Shown: piece by piece, positions 1 to 5,681 of the stretch | How the letters are laid out: every line of letters starts with the position of its first letter | Position numbering within the stretch: position 1 is the stretch's first letter | From: an uncultured Dokdonia sp. | Lineage (GTDB): Bacteria; Bacteroidota; Bacteroidia; Flavobacteriales; Flavobacteriaceae | DNA: 6,559 bases | Assembly: GCA_937124495.1 (NCBI GenBank) | Contig: CAKZKZ010000694.1 | Coordinates: 1 to 6,559, forward strand | Reading direction: 5' to 3' | The notes under the pieces: model-generated | Databases searched by the model: none | Told to the model about the DNA's origin: nothing | Seen by the model: the letters and a program-made list of their open reading frames with translations, nothing else | Position numbers and translations under genes: made by a program

Positions 1-1
1 A

Positions 2-343
2 GAAAACAAATCTGAAACCCTTACCATTCTTGAATCCGATTTTATCTATGCACATTCCCAACAAAATTATGTTGAAGTGTATTTTAATGATGAACATGAA
101 GTACAGCAGCAACTATTCAGAAGTACGCTTACAAATATTATAAAACAACTGCCCAATGCCTGGCAAGTACACCGATCTTACTTAGTCAATTTAGATTACC
201 TCACAGCTGTAAAAGGAAATGCACGACAGCGCTATATGGAAATTTCTAAAAAAGAAGAAACCATACCAATCTCCCAAAAGTATTACGTAGCCTTGAAAGA
301 ACGGCTTTCAAATCCATCCCAAAGTATTCAAAACAAGCCCTAA
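2..343 (+). CDS. LytTR-domain response regulator, C-terminal part (5' end outside window)
   Basis: This is the last 113 codons of a gene whose frame is open to the left edge. A GTG lies at 77, but starting there would discard the first strands of the domain, so I treat the gene as truncated by the window. The visible part is a nearly complete LytTR DNA-binding domain: IYAHSQQNYVEVYF (about residues 15-28), then LFRSTLTNIIKQLP (38-51), VHRSYLVNLDYL (57-68), and ending IPISQKYY (88-95). The order and the HRSYLVN core are diagnostic of the LytTR fold, which binds DNA through beta strands and loops. Such domains usually sit behind a receiver domain (partner of a sensor histidine kinase) or behind membrane segments, and the missing N-terminus would decide which. 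The tail after the domain is short. No clear terminator follows. The target genes cannot be read from this window. Confidence 0.88.
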   Translation, partial: ENKSETLTILESDFIYAHSQQNYVEVYFNDEHEVQQQLFRSTLTNIIKQLPNAWQVHRSYLVNLDYLTAVKGNARQRYMEISKKEETIPISQKYYVALKERLSNPSQSIQNKP

Positions 344-440
344 TATTTCAATTTCGGCACAAAAACATCAAGGTCGTCACTCTCTTTTTTTACACTTGTT
401 TTTATAGACTCTATTTGTAGAGAACATTAAAAACAATATC

Positions 441-1655
441 ATGAAAAACTATATTTTAATTTGCCTTTTAACGTGTATCTTTCTTTTCACAAGTTGCTCT
501 TCTTCCAAATATGTTAACTATTTAAAAGAACATACAGAAGTAGTTAAAATGACCGATACGTTACAATTTAATTCCTTAAGTGAAGGCTTTTATAAGAACA
601 AACTCTTTTTTGTTGGAGAGGTTCACGAAGTGGATACCTCTCCAAGAATTGACTTTGCCATGTTTACACAACTCCATGAAAAAATCAACATTGCTATTTA
701 TTTAGCAGAGATGGATTTAGCTCAAGGATACTATTTGCAAAAATATTTGGAAGGATCGGATGATCTTGAATTAAAAGAAATACTCAAAAAGTGGGAAGTT
801 TATATAGGTAGCATATCGAATCAATATCGAAATAAATGGGTAAAAATGAGAGCATACTATTCCAGTCTTCCTACATCTTCAAAATTCAAACTTGTAGCCA
901 TTGATAAAATAGCAGATTTTGATCTTTTGAGAAAGTTATTAAAAGAAAAACTCCCGTATCAGTATCATTCGGAAATCCCAGCAGATGACACCACACTTAT
1001 TTCTTGGTCTAAAAACAGATTGAATGTGATCTTAAAATCTGATGCATTGCAATTGGAATCTGAAGCGATAACTTTACTTAAAAACATCCAATTCAACGTA
1101 TCAAATTATCAGGAAATAAAGTCTAGAGATCAATTTATGTATGAGAATTTTAAAAGATATTACACTCAAAATCAATGGGAACATGAAAACATTTATGGAG
1201 GGTTTGGATTTGCACACACATTACAAGCTTATGATTATACGGTAGCAGGAAAAATAAAAAAAGACACTGATCTCCCATATTATGATAAAATGGTTAGTAT
1301 GAATGCGCTATATGTTGATTCAAAATTAACCGTTGAAAGTAGTTCTCTTCCAAGGTTTATGCAGGATAAAGGAAAGAAATTCACACGATTTAACTACTCA
1401 CAAGATAATAGATTGTTTATGTATATCAAGGGCATAGCAGATTATAAAAAAGTAACAAGACCAAACACCATAAGCCTCCTACAATTAGACGCTAAAGATT
1501 CTCCTTATTTGAATTCTACTAGAGGCACCAAAGTAAAAAAACTAATCACTATTTGGGATGGATATGATATTATTGAAGGAACCTCAACAACTGATTATGC
1601 ACAATACGTATTTTTTATTAGAAATGCAGATTGGATCCAACCTGATAAGGAATAA
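441..1655 (+). CDS. Lipoprotein with ChaN/EreA-like (TIKI superfamily) domain
   Basis: A protein of 404 residues. The N-terminus has a short basic start, a hydrophobic core and a lipobox FTSC with the acceptor Cys at residue 19, so it is probably exported and lipidated, perhaps to the outer membrane. The mature part has features I associate with the ChaN / erythromycin-esterase-like / TIKI superfamily: LFFVGEVHE (55-63, the G-E-x-H motif with Glu60 and His62), Glu90 in YLAEMD, SRDQFMYENF (228-237, like the R-D-x-x-M-x-x-N motif of EreA-like proteins), and GGFGFAHT with His259. Members are described as haem-binding (ChaN) or as hydrolases, and which applies here cannot be told from sequence. 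About 140 residues beyond His259 have no domain I recognise. The ATG at 441 is chosen because the signal peptide begins there, behind an A-rich leader. It appears to be a single-gene unit, as a strong terminator follows. Export and superfamily are moderately supported; the substrate is unknown. Confidence 0.7.
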   Translation: MKNYILICLLTCIFLFTSCSSSKYVNYLKEHTEVVKMTDTLQFNSLSEGFYKNKLFFVGEVHEVDTSPRIDFAMFTQLHEKINIAIYLAEMDLAQGYYLQKYLEGSDDLELKEILKKWEVYIGSISNQYRNKWVKMRAYYSSLPTSSKFKLVAIDKIADFDLLRKLLKEKLPYQYHSEIPADDTTLISWSKNRLNVILKSDALQLESEAITLLKNIQFNVSNYQEIKSRDQFMYENFKRYYTQNQWEHENIYGGFGFAHTLQAYDYTVAGKIKKDTDLPYYDKMVSMNALYVDSKLTVESSSLPRFMQDKGKKFTRFNYSQDNRLFMYIKGIADYKKVTRPNTISLLQLDAKDSPYLNSTRGTKVKKLITIWDGYDIIEGTSTTDYAQYVFFIRNADWIQPDKE

Positions 1656-1696
1656 AAAGTTCCTACAAGGAAACCCATTATTTATACACAGATATC

Positions 1697-1736
1697 AAAG
1701 AGGCTATCTCATTCATTGAGATAGCCTCTTTTTTTT
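1697..1736 (+). terminator. Strong intrinsic terminator of the ChaN/EreA-like lipoprotein gene
   Basis: A perfect 15-bp stem (1697-1711 pairing with 1717-1731) around the 5-base loop TTCAT, with core GAGGCTATCTC / GAGATAGCCTC, runs straight into a tract of eight T (1729-1736). It starts 41 bases after the stop codon of the lipoprotein gene. The A-run on the left arm also gives a short U-tract on the minus strand, but no minus-strand gene needs it here. Confidence 0.93.
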
Positions 1737-1751
1737 GCTTTCGCGAAAGCG
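1733..1751 (+). repeat. Palindromic intergenic repeat, copy 1 (core GCTTTCGCGAAAGC)
   Basis: A perfect 14-bp palindrome GCTTTCGCGAAAGC (1737-1750) directly after the T-tract of the preceding terminator. With its flanks, TTTT on the left and G on the right, it forms a 19-base unit that recurs in opposite orientation at 5569-5587. It is much richer in GC and in CG steps than its surroundings. The sequence shows an exact repeat; its function is unknown. Confidence 0.85.
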
Positions 1752-2059
1752 ATATTCTTCTTAAAGTAGATCACTGCAATAATTGAAACCTTAATTAGGA
1801 TACTTCTCCAATGGTTTTCATCAAATTTTAGGTTTAAAAAATTGATAAAAACTAAATAACAATGAACAAGTCACTTCATTAAGTAAAAATTATTTCTTTT
1901 TAAGAAACTCCTACTCGCCACTACAAATAAGCATTTCACGCTGTCTTTTCAGGCTTTTACAGGGCTCCAAAGTAATTCCCGATAATAGTTACCATCGCTT
2001 TTCTTTTACATACTATATTTCTTTAGTAATTTGCCTTCATCAATAAAAAACACACATCT
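1752..2059. other. Intergenic region without a gene; GC-richer patch at about 1908-1980
   Basis: No reading frame of useful length with a plausible start occurs here on either strand. Most of it is AT-rich. The stretch of about 74 bases from 1908 to 1981 is different, at about 46 percent G+C by hand count. Read on the minus strand it contains two near-repeats, CCTGTAAAAG and CCTGAAAAG, and then GTGGCGAGTAGGAG. The minus strand then continues into a small TTTCTT/AAGAAA hairpin around 1892-1906. All frames through the patch hit stops, so if it was once coding it has decayed. A small RNA or regulatory leader is the other possibility. The last 60 bases hold the probable promoter of the next gene. 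Confidence 0.45.
2027..2033 (+). promoter_or_regulatory. Possible -7 element of the small lipoprotein gene (imperfect)
   Basis: TAATTTG resembles the Bacteroidota -7 box TAnnTTTG but has one spacer base instead of two, and no TTG is seen at the expected -33 position. It would give a leader of about 20 bases before the ATG at 2060, a normal distance. This is a weak assignment. Confidence 0.25.
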
Positions 2060-2605
2060 ATGAAAATTAAAAAAATACTATTACTTACGCTTGCAACTAT
2101 TACTTTATGGAGCTGTAGCTCTGATGAGGAATCAATTATACTTCCTGACAGTTTTGACAATGGTGCTATTATAGCTTTAGCTGACACGACAAGCAATACA
2201 GTCTTTGATAATAACCTAGACGGAAAATTAGATATCAATTTAGAATATAGGGATGCAGAAAATGGTGCCTTATTAGACAAATTAGATGTATTTATCACTT
2301 ATATAGACAATACAAATGATACTGGAGATAGCAGCAATGCCGTGTTTGAAGAAGTATTATTAAGAACTGTAGAAGAAACTGATTTTTCTAATGGAGCTAA
2401 TAATTTTCCTGTACATAACCTTGTGATTACAACACAGGATTTTTTAGATATTACAGACAATACACTTGACGGAATCGCTTCTGGAGATGAGTATATAACA
2501 CGTTTTATACTCACACTTACAGATGGACGTGTATTTTCTACTAATAACACAGGAAGTAATGGAGGCCTTATTAGCACTTTCAACATCCTAACCTCTGTAG
2601 AATAA
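2060..2605 (+). CDS. Small acidic lipoprotein of unknown function
   Basis: A protein of 181 residues. The signal peptide is MKIKKILLLTLATITLWSC with the lipobox Cys at residue 19, followed by the acidic SSDEES typical of Bacteroidota surface lipoproteins. The mature part is rich in Asp, Asn and Thr and looks all-beta. Recognisable stretches are LEYRDAENGALLDKLDVFITYIDNT (61-85), GDEYITRFILTLTDGRVFS (142-160) and a Gly/Asn-rich turn at 161-169. The pairing of a V-x-x-x-x-Y-[VI]-D-N-T segment with a later L-T-D-G-R-x-F segment resembles uncharacterised flavobacterial lipoproteins I recall, but I know of no assigned function. No catalytic residues are apparent. It is a single gene by layout, with a long non-coding gap upstream and a convergent neighbour downstream. 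Expression and surface location are inferred from the signal peptide only. Confidence 0.85.
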   Translation: MKIKKILLLTLATITLWSCSSDEESIILPDSFDNGAIIALADTTSNTVFDNNLDGKLDINLEYRDAENGALLDKLDVFITYIDNTNDTGDSSNAVFEEVLLRTVEETDFSNGANNFPVHNLVITTQDFLDITDNTLDGIASGDEYITRFILTLTDGRVFSTNNTGSNGGLISTFNILTSVE

Positions 2606-2616
2606 ATTTATAAGAA

Positions 2617-2666
2617 ATATAATACAAAAACGATTACTTATATAAGTAATCGTTTTTGTATTATAT
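2617..2666. terminator. Bidirectional terminator: perfect 50-bp palindrome between convergent genes
   Basis: The left arm, 2617-2640, and right arm, 2643-2666, are exact reverse complements around TA, giving an unbroken 50-bp palindrome. The core reads AAAAACGATTACTTA then TAAGTAATCGTTTTT, so each strand has a GC-containing stem followed by a run of five T. It lies 11 bases past the stop of the small lipoprotein gene and 26 bases past the stop of the desaturase gene on the other strand, so it can serve both. Confidence 0.88.
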
Positions 2667-2692
2667 AAGTCGTCATTGCAAACAAAGAAGTT

Positions 2693-3766
2693 CTAGGATT
2701 CTATTTCACCCATTCTTTTTAAATGCATAAAATGAGATTTCATCATATTAGGTAAGGTCTTTTTATGATATGTTATATTAAATTCATTTGTTGTTTTTTC
2801 AATGACCTCATTTATTCGATCATAATTGGTGTGACAAATATTTGGAAACAAATGATGCGCCGCATGACAATTTGAACCACCACTTAAAAAACGTGCAAAC
2901 ATATTATTAGGATTCCAATCACAACTTGTGTTTAATTGATGAATCGCCCAAGAAGACTCCAATTCATCCGTTTGCGGTTGAGGATATTCTGCTTCATTAA
3001 AAAAATGAGTACCCACTAGCATTACAACAAAGACTAAAGATGTAAAAGCTGATGTACTTAGGTAAGCAAAAATGATAAACCCTATTGAAAACTGAGCAAA
3101 CAAAATAGGAATAGCAAGTACCAAATTGAAGTATAGAATTTTAAATAAAAAGTATCGAATATATAATTGTTTTTTCACGACACCTTCTCTCATCCAAGAG
3201 TAGTCTTTAGAAAACAAATAAATCCAATCCCCTATAAAAACGGAGTGCAATAATGCTAACATATAAACAAACGGAGCATATATATGCTGGTATGCATGTT
3301 TTTTTGACCAAGGATGCGATGGTGCAAGTCTGAGAAAAGGGTTCTTATCAATATCAATATCACTGCCTTCTACATTGGCATACAAATGATGGGAACGGAT
3401 ATGTCGTAATCCCCATAATAAAGGATCAATTCCTACAGTTAGAAAACTAAAAAAATGTAACACTTGATTTGCAGGCTTACTCTTAAAAGCTGTATTATGG
3501 GAAGCATCATGCCCTAAACTAAAACCAATTAATAAGCCTGAAATTTGAAAAACAAAATACAGTACCCAGAAAAGGAAATGGGAATCTACTTGTAATAAAG
3601 AGAGATACGATGTGTACGATATTAAAATCCAAAAAAGACCTTTAAACCAGAAGTTAATACCTCCATATTTTGTATACTTATTTTCTAATTTTTCACGAAC
3701 TCTTTTTCTAAGAACTTTAAAGAATTCTTTTTCATCTTCAGATGTTGTAAACTTTCTAAATTTCAT
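2693..3766 (-). CDS. Membrane fatty-acid (acyl-CoA/acyl-lipid) desaturase
   Basis: A protein of 357 residues, normal for the family. It carries the three histidine boxes of integral-membrane di-iron desaturases: HDASH (86-90), HIRSHH (122-127, H-x-x-x-H-H) and HAAHH (301-305, H-x-x-H-H), plus His253 in VGTHF and HQLNTSCDW (276-284), which also tends to be conserved. Hydrophobic segments lie at about 43-60, 63-84, 162-178, 205-227 and 229-252. The enzyme should insert a double bond into fatty acyl chains in the inner membrane, using O2 and outside electrons. No cytochrome b5 domain is fused, so a separate donor is needed. Regiospecificity cannot be read from sequence; the third box begins with His rather than the Gln typical of b5-fused front-end enzymes. 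It follows the beta-barrel gene by 37 bases on the same strand with no terminator seen between, so an operon is likely. A role in membrane fluidity is inferred. Confidence 0.93.
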   Translation of the reverse strand: MKFRKFTTSEDEKEFFKVLRKRVREKLENKYTKYGGINFWFKGLFWILISYTSYLSLLQVDSHFLFWVLYFVFQISGLLIGFSLGHDASHNTAFKSKPANQVLHFFSFLTVGIDPLLWGLRHIRSHHLYANVEGSDIDIDKNPFLRLAPSHPWSKKHAYQHIYAPFVYMLALLHSVFIGDWIYLFSKDYSWMREGVVKKQLYIRYFLFKILYFNLVLAIPILFAQFSIGFIIFAYLSTSAFTSLVFVVMLVGTHFFNEAEYPQPQTDELESSWAIHQLNTSCDWNPNNMFARFLSGGSNCHAAHHLFPNICHTNYDRINEVIEKTTNEFNITYHKKTLPNMMKSHFMHLKRMGEIES

Positions 3767-3803
3767 AATAGTGTATATTAATATCCATAGTGGACGTTAG
3801 TAT

Positions 3804-4469
3804 CTAGAATCGATATAAGATTTTTGGAGAAATAGCAAGTCCGCCGATATCTTGCTCCAAAGCACCTTTAAGTTTATAAGGTGAATAGTGAAGATCAGTT
3901 CCAATGGTAAGGTCACTATTCTTTGTAGGCTTCAACTTCCAATGCAAGCCTGGCGCTATCAAAAAAGAGACCAATCCCCTATTTGCATTTTCACCTTTAT
4001 CATTAAAGAAACTAAACGGTGTTTGAACAAGCATTGTAGAAATCCCGGCGCCCAATCCTAATTCAAGTTTACTAGTACTATCTATGGGAGTTAAATTTTG
4101 GCTAAATCTTAAAAATGTATTGATTATAAGATTACTTCTCACAGCTTCTACTTGATCAATAGCATTTGGATTCTCTATGATAAATCTATCTTCTTGAGAG
4201 GGTAGAACAAATTGAGATACGATTGCTATCGATTTATTTCGTTTTGTAGGAATGTATACTTCTATCCCTATAAACGGAGATGGCTTAATAAAAGTAGCTA
4301 GTTTCCCTTGTGGGATAAAAAACCCACCTCCGATTTCAAATTTAGCAGGTTGTAAAAAACGTTCATATTCCCAATACTCATTGGTTATTGTTTTGGTAGC
4401 TGTTGAATCTGATTGAGCTATCCCCACATAAGTGCAAAAGCTCAGTAATACGATAAAATATGTTTTCAT
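3804..4469 (-). CDS. Secreted, predicted outer-membrane beta-barrel protein
   Basis: A protein of 221 residues with a cleavable signal peptide MKTYFIVLLSFCTYVGIAQ (cut probably after Gln19). The frame extends upstream to an ATG at 4514, but that would put 15 residues before the signal peptide and lie upstream of a good -7 box (4494-4501), so I chose 4469. The mature protein alternates hydrophobic and polar residues in strand-like blocks separated by short turns: FEIGGGFFIPQG (44-55), PFIGIEVYIP (65-74), SIAIVSQFVLP (80-90), LELGLGAGIS (135-144), LTIGTDLHYSP (187-197). It ends in KILYRF, with the C-terminal aromatic residue typical of outer-membrane barrels. There are no obvious enzymatic motifs, and the cargo or partner is unknown. 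It is first in a likely two-gene unit with the desaturase and is divergent from the BetR-like regulator, so it may be regulated by it. A soluble periplasmic beta protein is the alternative. Confidence 0.78.
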   Translation of the reverse strand: MKTYFIVLLSFCTYVGIAQSDSTATKTITNEYWEYERFLQPAKFEIGGGFFIPQGKLATFIKPSPFIGIEVYIPTKRNKSIAIVSQFVLPSQEDRFIIENPNAIDQVEAVRSNLIINTFLRFSQNLTPIDSTSKLELGLGAGISTMLVQTPFSFFNDKGENANRGLVSFLIAPGLHWKLKPTKNSDLTIGTDLHYSPYKLKGALEQDIGGLAISPKILYRF

Positions 4470-4493
4470 AAGTGTTTGTGTTTTAATTTGATT

Positions 4494-4501
4494 CAAAATT
4501 A
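4494..4501 (-). promoter_or_regulatory. -7 promoter element of the barrel/desaturase unit
   Basis: On the minus strand this reads TAATTTTG, an exact match to the Bacteroidota -7 box TAnnTTTG. It lies 24 bases before the chosen ATG at 4469, giving a short leader. The nearest upstream TTG on that strand (4530-4528) is 26 bases away, longer than the usual spacing, so the -33 element is weak or absent. The promoter may need help from a regulator. Confidence 0.45.
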
Positions 4502-4547
4502 TTGCACTATTCACATATTAAATCTTCCAAAACACAAGGAATACGAT

Positions 4548-4574
4548 TATTTTTTGTGATAATCACAAAAAATA
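4548..4574. promoter_or_regulatory. Candidate operator: perfect 13-bp inverted repeat, 1-base centre
   Basis: Arms 4548-4560 and 4562-4574 are exact reverse complements around A4561; the core is TTGTGATAATCACAA. It lies in the divergent gap between the barrel gene and the BetR-like regulator and contains the regulator promoter's -33 TTG (4554-4556), with the right arm filling the spacer up to the -7 box. Such a position fits a repressor site. The arms end in A/T runs, but transcripts in either direction would not need a terminator here. Confidence 0.7.
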
Positions 4575-4582
4575 TATCTTTG
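4554..4582 (+). promoter_or_regulatory. Bacteroidota-type promoter of the BetR-like regulator gene
   Basis: TTG (4554-4556), an 18-base spacer and TATCTTTG (4575-4582) match the TTG / TAnnTTTG consensus exactly. The -7 box ends only 5 bases before the ATG at 4588, so transcription should begin at about the start codon, giving a leaderless or nearly leaderless mRNA. Confidence 0.72.
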
Positions 4583-4587
4583 CTATT

Positions 4588-5553
4588 ATGGAACAACGTC
4601 TTTTTCTAAACGAAATCAAGCAAGTCTTACCCGCCCACACTTCACTGATAGAAGCTATTGCTGCTGCTTTAGATATAAGTTATGATGCAGCACATAGGAG
4701 GACTAGTTTAAAAAGTAAACTTTCCTTATCTGAAAGCATTACACTAGCCAAATATTTTAAACTCTCTATAGATAAGCTCTTTGTTAGTAAGCAAAGTAAT
4801 TGGGTTTCTGTAGAGAGAACGACAGCTATACATAATGAAGAAGAACTAAAAGAATATTTTGAGAACTCTTATAATAACCTATCTCCTTTATTAGGTAAAG
4901 AAGGTTGTAAACTCATATACTCTGCAAAGGATATCCCAGTTTTTTATGATTTAAAAAGCGATACGATGATGCGCTTTAAAATATATGTTTGGTTAAAATT
5001 ATTAGATCCCGATTTTCATTCTGTTAGTTATACCCATTTTACACCAAGCTTAAGCGTACAACAAATAGCCAAACGTCTTGGCGCCTTATATGAAGACTTA
5101 CCAATTACAGAAATATGGGATTTAACAACAATTAATGGAACATTAAAGCAAATTCACTTTTACTTTAAAGCTGGGCATCTTACAGAAAAAGACGCCTTGA
5201 CAATAACCAAAAGTCTTAAAGAGACCATCAATATGATTGCAGAAAGAGTGGTAACTGATCCTACATATATGTTCTATTACAACGAATTATTATTAATGAA
5301 CAATAATATTTATGCGCAAGTAGAAGATCAGCAATCATTATACATTCCTTTTACGTTATTATCTTACTATCGTACATCAGATAGGATTACCTGTGATCAC
5401 GCAAAAACATATTTAGACAAGCAATTACAACATTCTAAGCTGTTAAATACCGCTGGAGAGAAGGAAAGAAATACATTTTTCAATAAAATTCATAAAAAAA
5501 TCCAAGCATTAGAATATCTCATAAGTGCCTCAGAAGCATTAGATTTTGAATAA
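4588..5553 (+). CDS. BetR-like helix-turn-helix transcriptional regulator
   Basis: A protein of 321 residues. Residues about 5-66 form an all-helical DNA-binding domain of the BetR/Cro type: LPAHTSLIEAIAAALDI (14-30), the recognition segment SYDAAHRRTS (31-40), then LSLSESITLAKYFKLSIDKLF (45-65). The remaining 250 residues are mostly helical, without membrane segments or known enzymatic motifs. They include WLKLLDP, a Tyr-rich stretch around 205-240 and an amphipathic Lys-rich end, and probably serve dimerisation or ligand sensing. The ATG at 4588 is chosen because the HTH begins almost at once and no other Met precedes it; upstream lie the promoter and palindrome. It is cytoplasmic by composition. 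The divergent palindrome suggests autoregulation and possible control of the barrel/desaturase pair. Regulator identity is well supported by the HTH; family name and target genes are inferred. Confidence 0.75.
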   Translation: MEQRLFLNEIKQVLPAHTSLIEAIAAALDISYDAAHRRTSLKSKLSLSESITLAKYFKLSIDKLFVSKQSNWVSVERTTAIHNEEELKEYFENSYNNLSPLLGKEGCKLIYSAKDIPVFYDLKSDTMMRFKIYVWLKLLDPDFHSVSYTHFTPSLSVQQIAKRLGALYEDLPITEIWDLTTINGTLKQIHFYFKAGHLTEKDALTITKSLKETINMIAERVVTDPTYMFYYNELLLMNNNIYAQVEDQQSLYIPFTLLSYYRTSDRITCDHAKTYLDKQLQHSKLLNTAGEKERNTFFNKIHKKIQALEYLISASEALDFE

Positions 5554-5568
5554 TAAAAAGGTGATATA

Positions 5569-5587
5569 CGCTTTCGCGAAAGCAAAA
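5569..5587 (-). repeat. Palindromic intergenic repeat, copy 2 (core GCTTTCGCGAAAGC)
   Basis: The core palindrome at 5570-5583 is identical to the one at 1737-1750. Read on the minus strand, the flanking bases extend the identity to the same 19-base unit, TTTT + core + G. It lies 16 bases after the stop of the BetR-like gene. The hairpin it could form has no T-tract after it on the plus strand, so it would be a weak terminator at best. Confidence 0.85.
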
Positions 5588-5613
5588 TTATATACATTTA
5601 ATACATACACGAC

Positions 5614-5639
5614 GCAACCTTTTACTTTTTACTAGACTA
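5614..5639 (+). promoter_or_regulatory. Possible ECF-type promoter of the sigma/anti-sigma pair
   Basis: GCAACC (5614-5619), then 15 bases, then GACTA (5635-5639). The AAC in the upstream box and the spacing are typical of ECF-dependent promoters, many of which are autoregulatory. The leader to the TTG at 5682 would be about 35 bases. There is only one example in this window, so the match could be chance. Confidence 0.35.
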
Positions 5640-5681
5640 TTAAGGTAAGTTTAATAGCTACAAAACGGAATAATAAACCAT

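Noticed and set aside
77..343. Complete 88-residue gene starting at GTG 77
   Set aside because: The frame is open to the left edge, and the upstream codons encode the first strands of the LytTR domain, so the gene begins outside the window.
391..417. Promoter of the ChaN/EreA-like lipoprotein gene (TACACTTG at 391 or TCTATTTG at 410)
   Set aside because: Both differ from TAnnTTTG by a base, and neither has a TTG at the right distance.
441..1655. Macrolide-resistance esterase
   Set aside because: The resemblance is at superfamily level only. The protein is a lipoprotein with a G-E-x-H motif rather than the G-E-x-x-H spacing of Ere enzymes, so a resistance role is not supported.
2023..2586. 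Two minus-strand reading frames opposite the small lipoprotein gene (2023-2298 and 2299-2586)
   Set aside because: They have low-complexity Ser/Leu/Val composition and no domain, and they lie antisense to a gene with a clear signal peptide. They are chance frames.
3612..3800. Plus-strand frame of 62 codons opposite the start of the desaturase gene
   Set aside because: It is antisense to a well-supported desaturase, has no recognisable features and stands behind no promoter.
4470..4514. Longer start for the barrel protein at 4514
   Set aside because: It would put 15 residues before a clear signal peptide, and the likely -7 element lies inside that extension.
4548..4574. CRP/FNR-type site (TGTGA and TCACA half-sites)
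   Set aside because: The half-sites match, but the spacing is 3 bases (TAA) instead of the 6 of a CRP site, and the symmetry extends well into the A/T arms. A local HTH regulator fits better.
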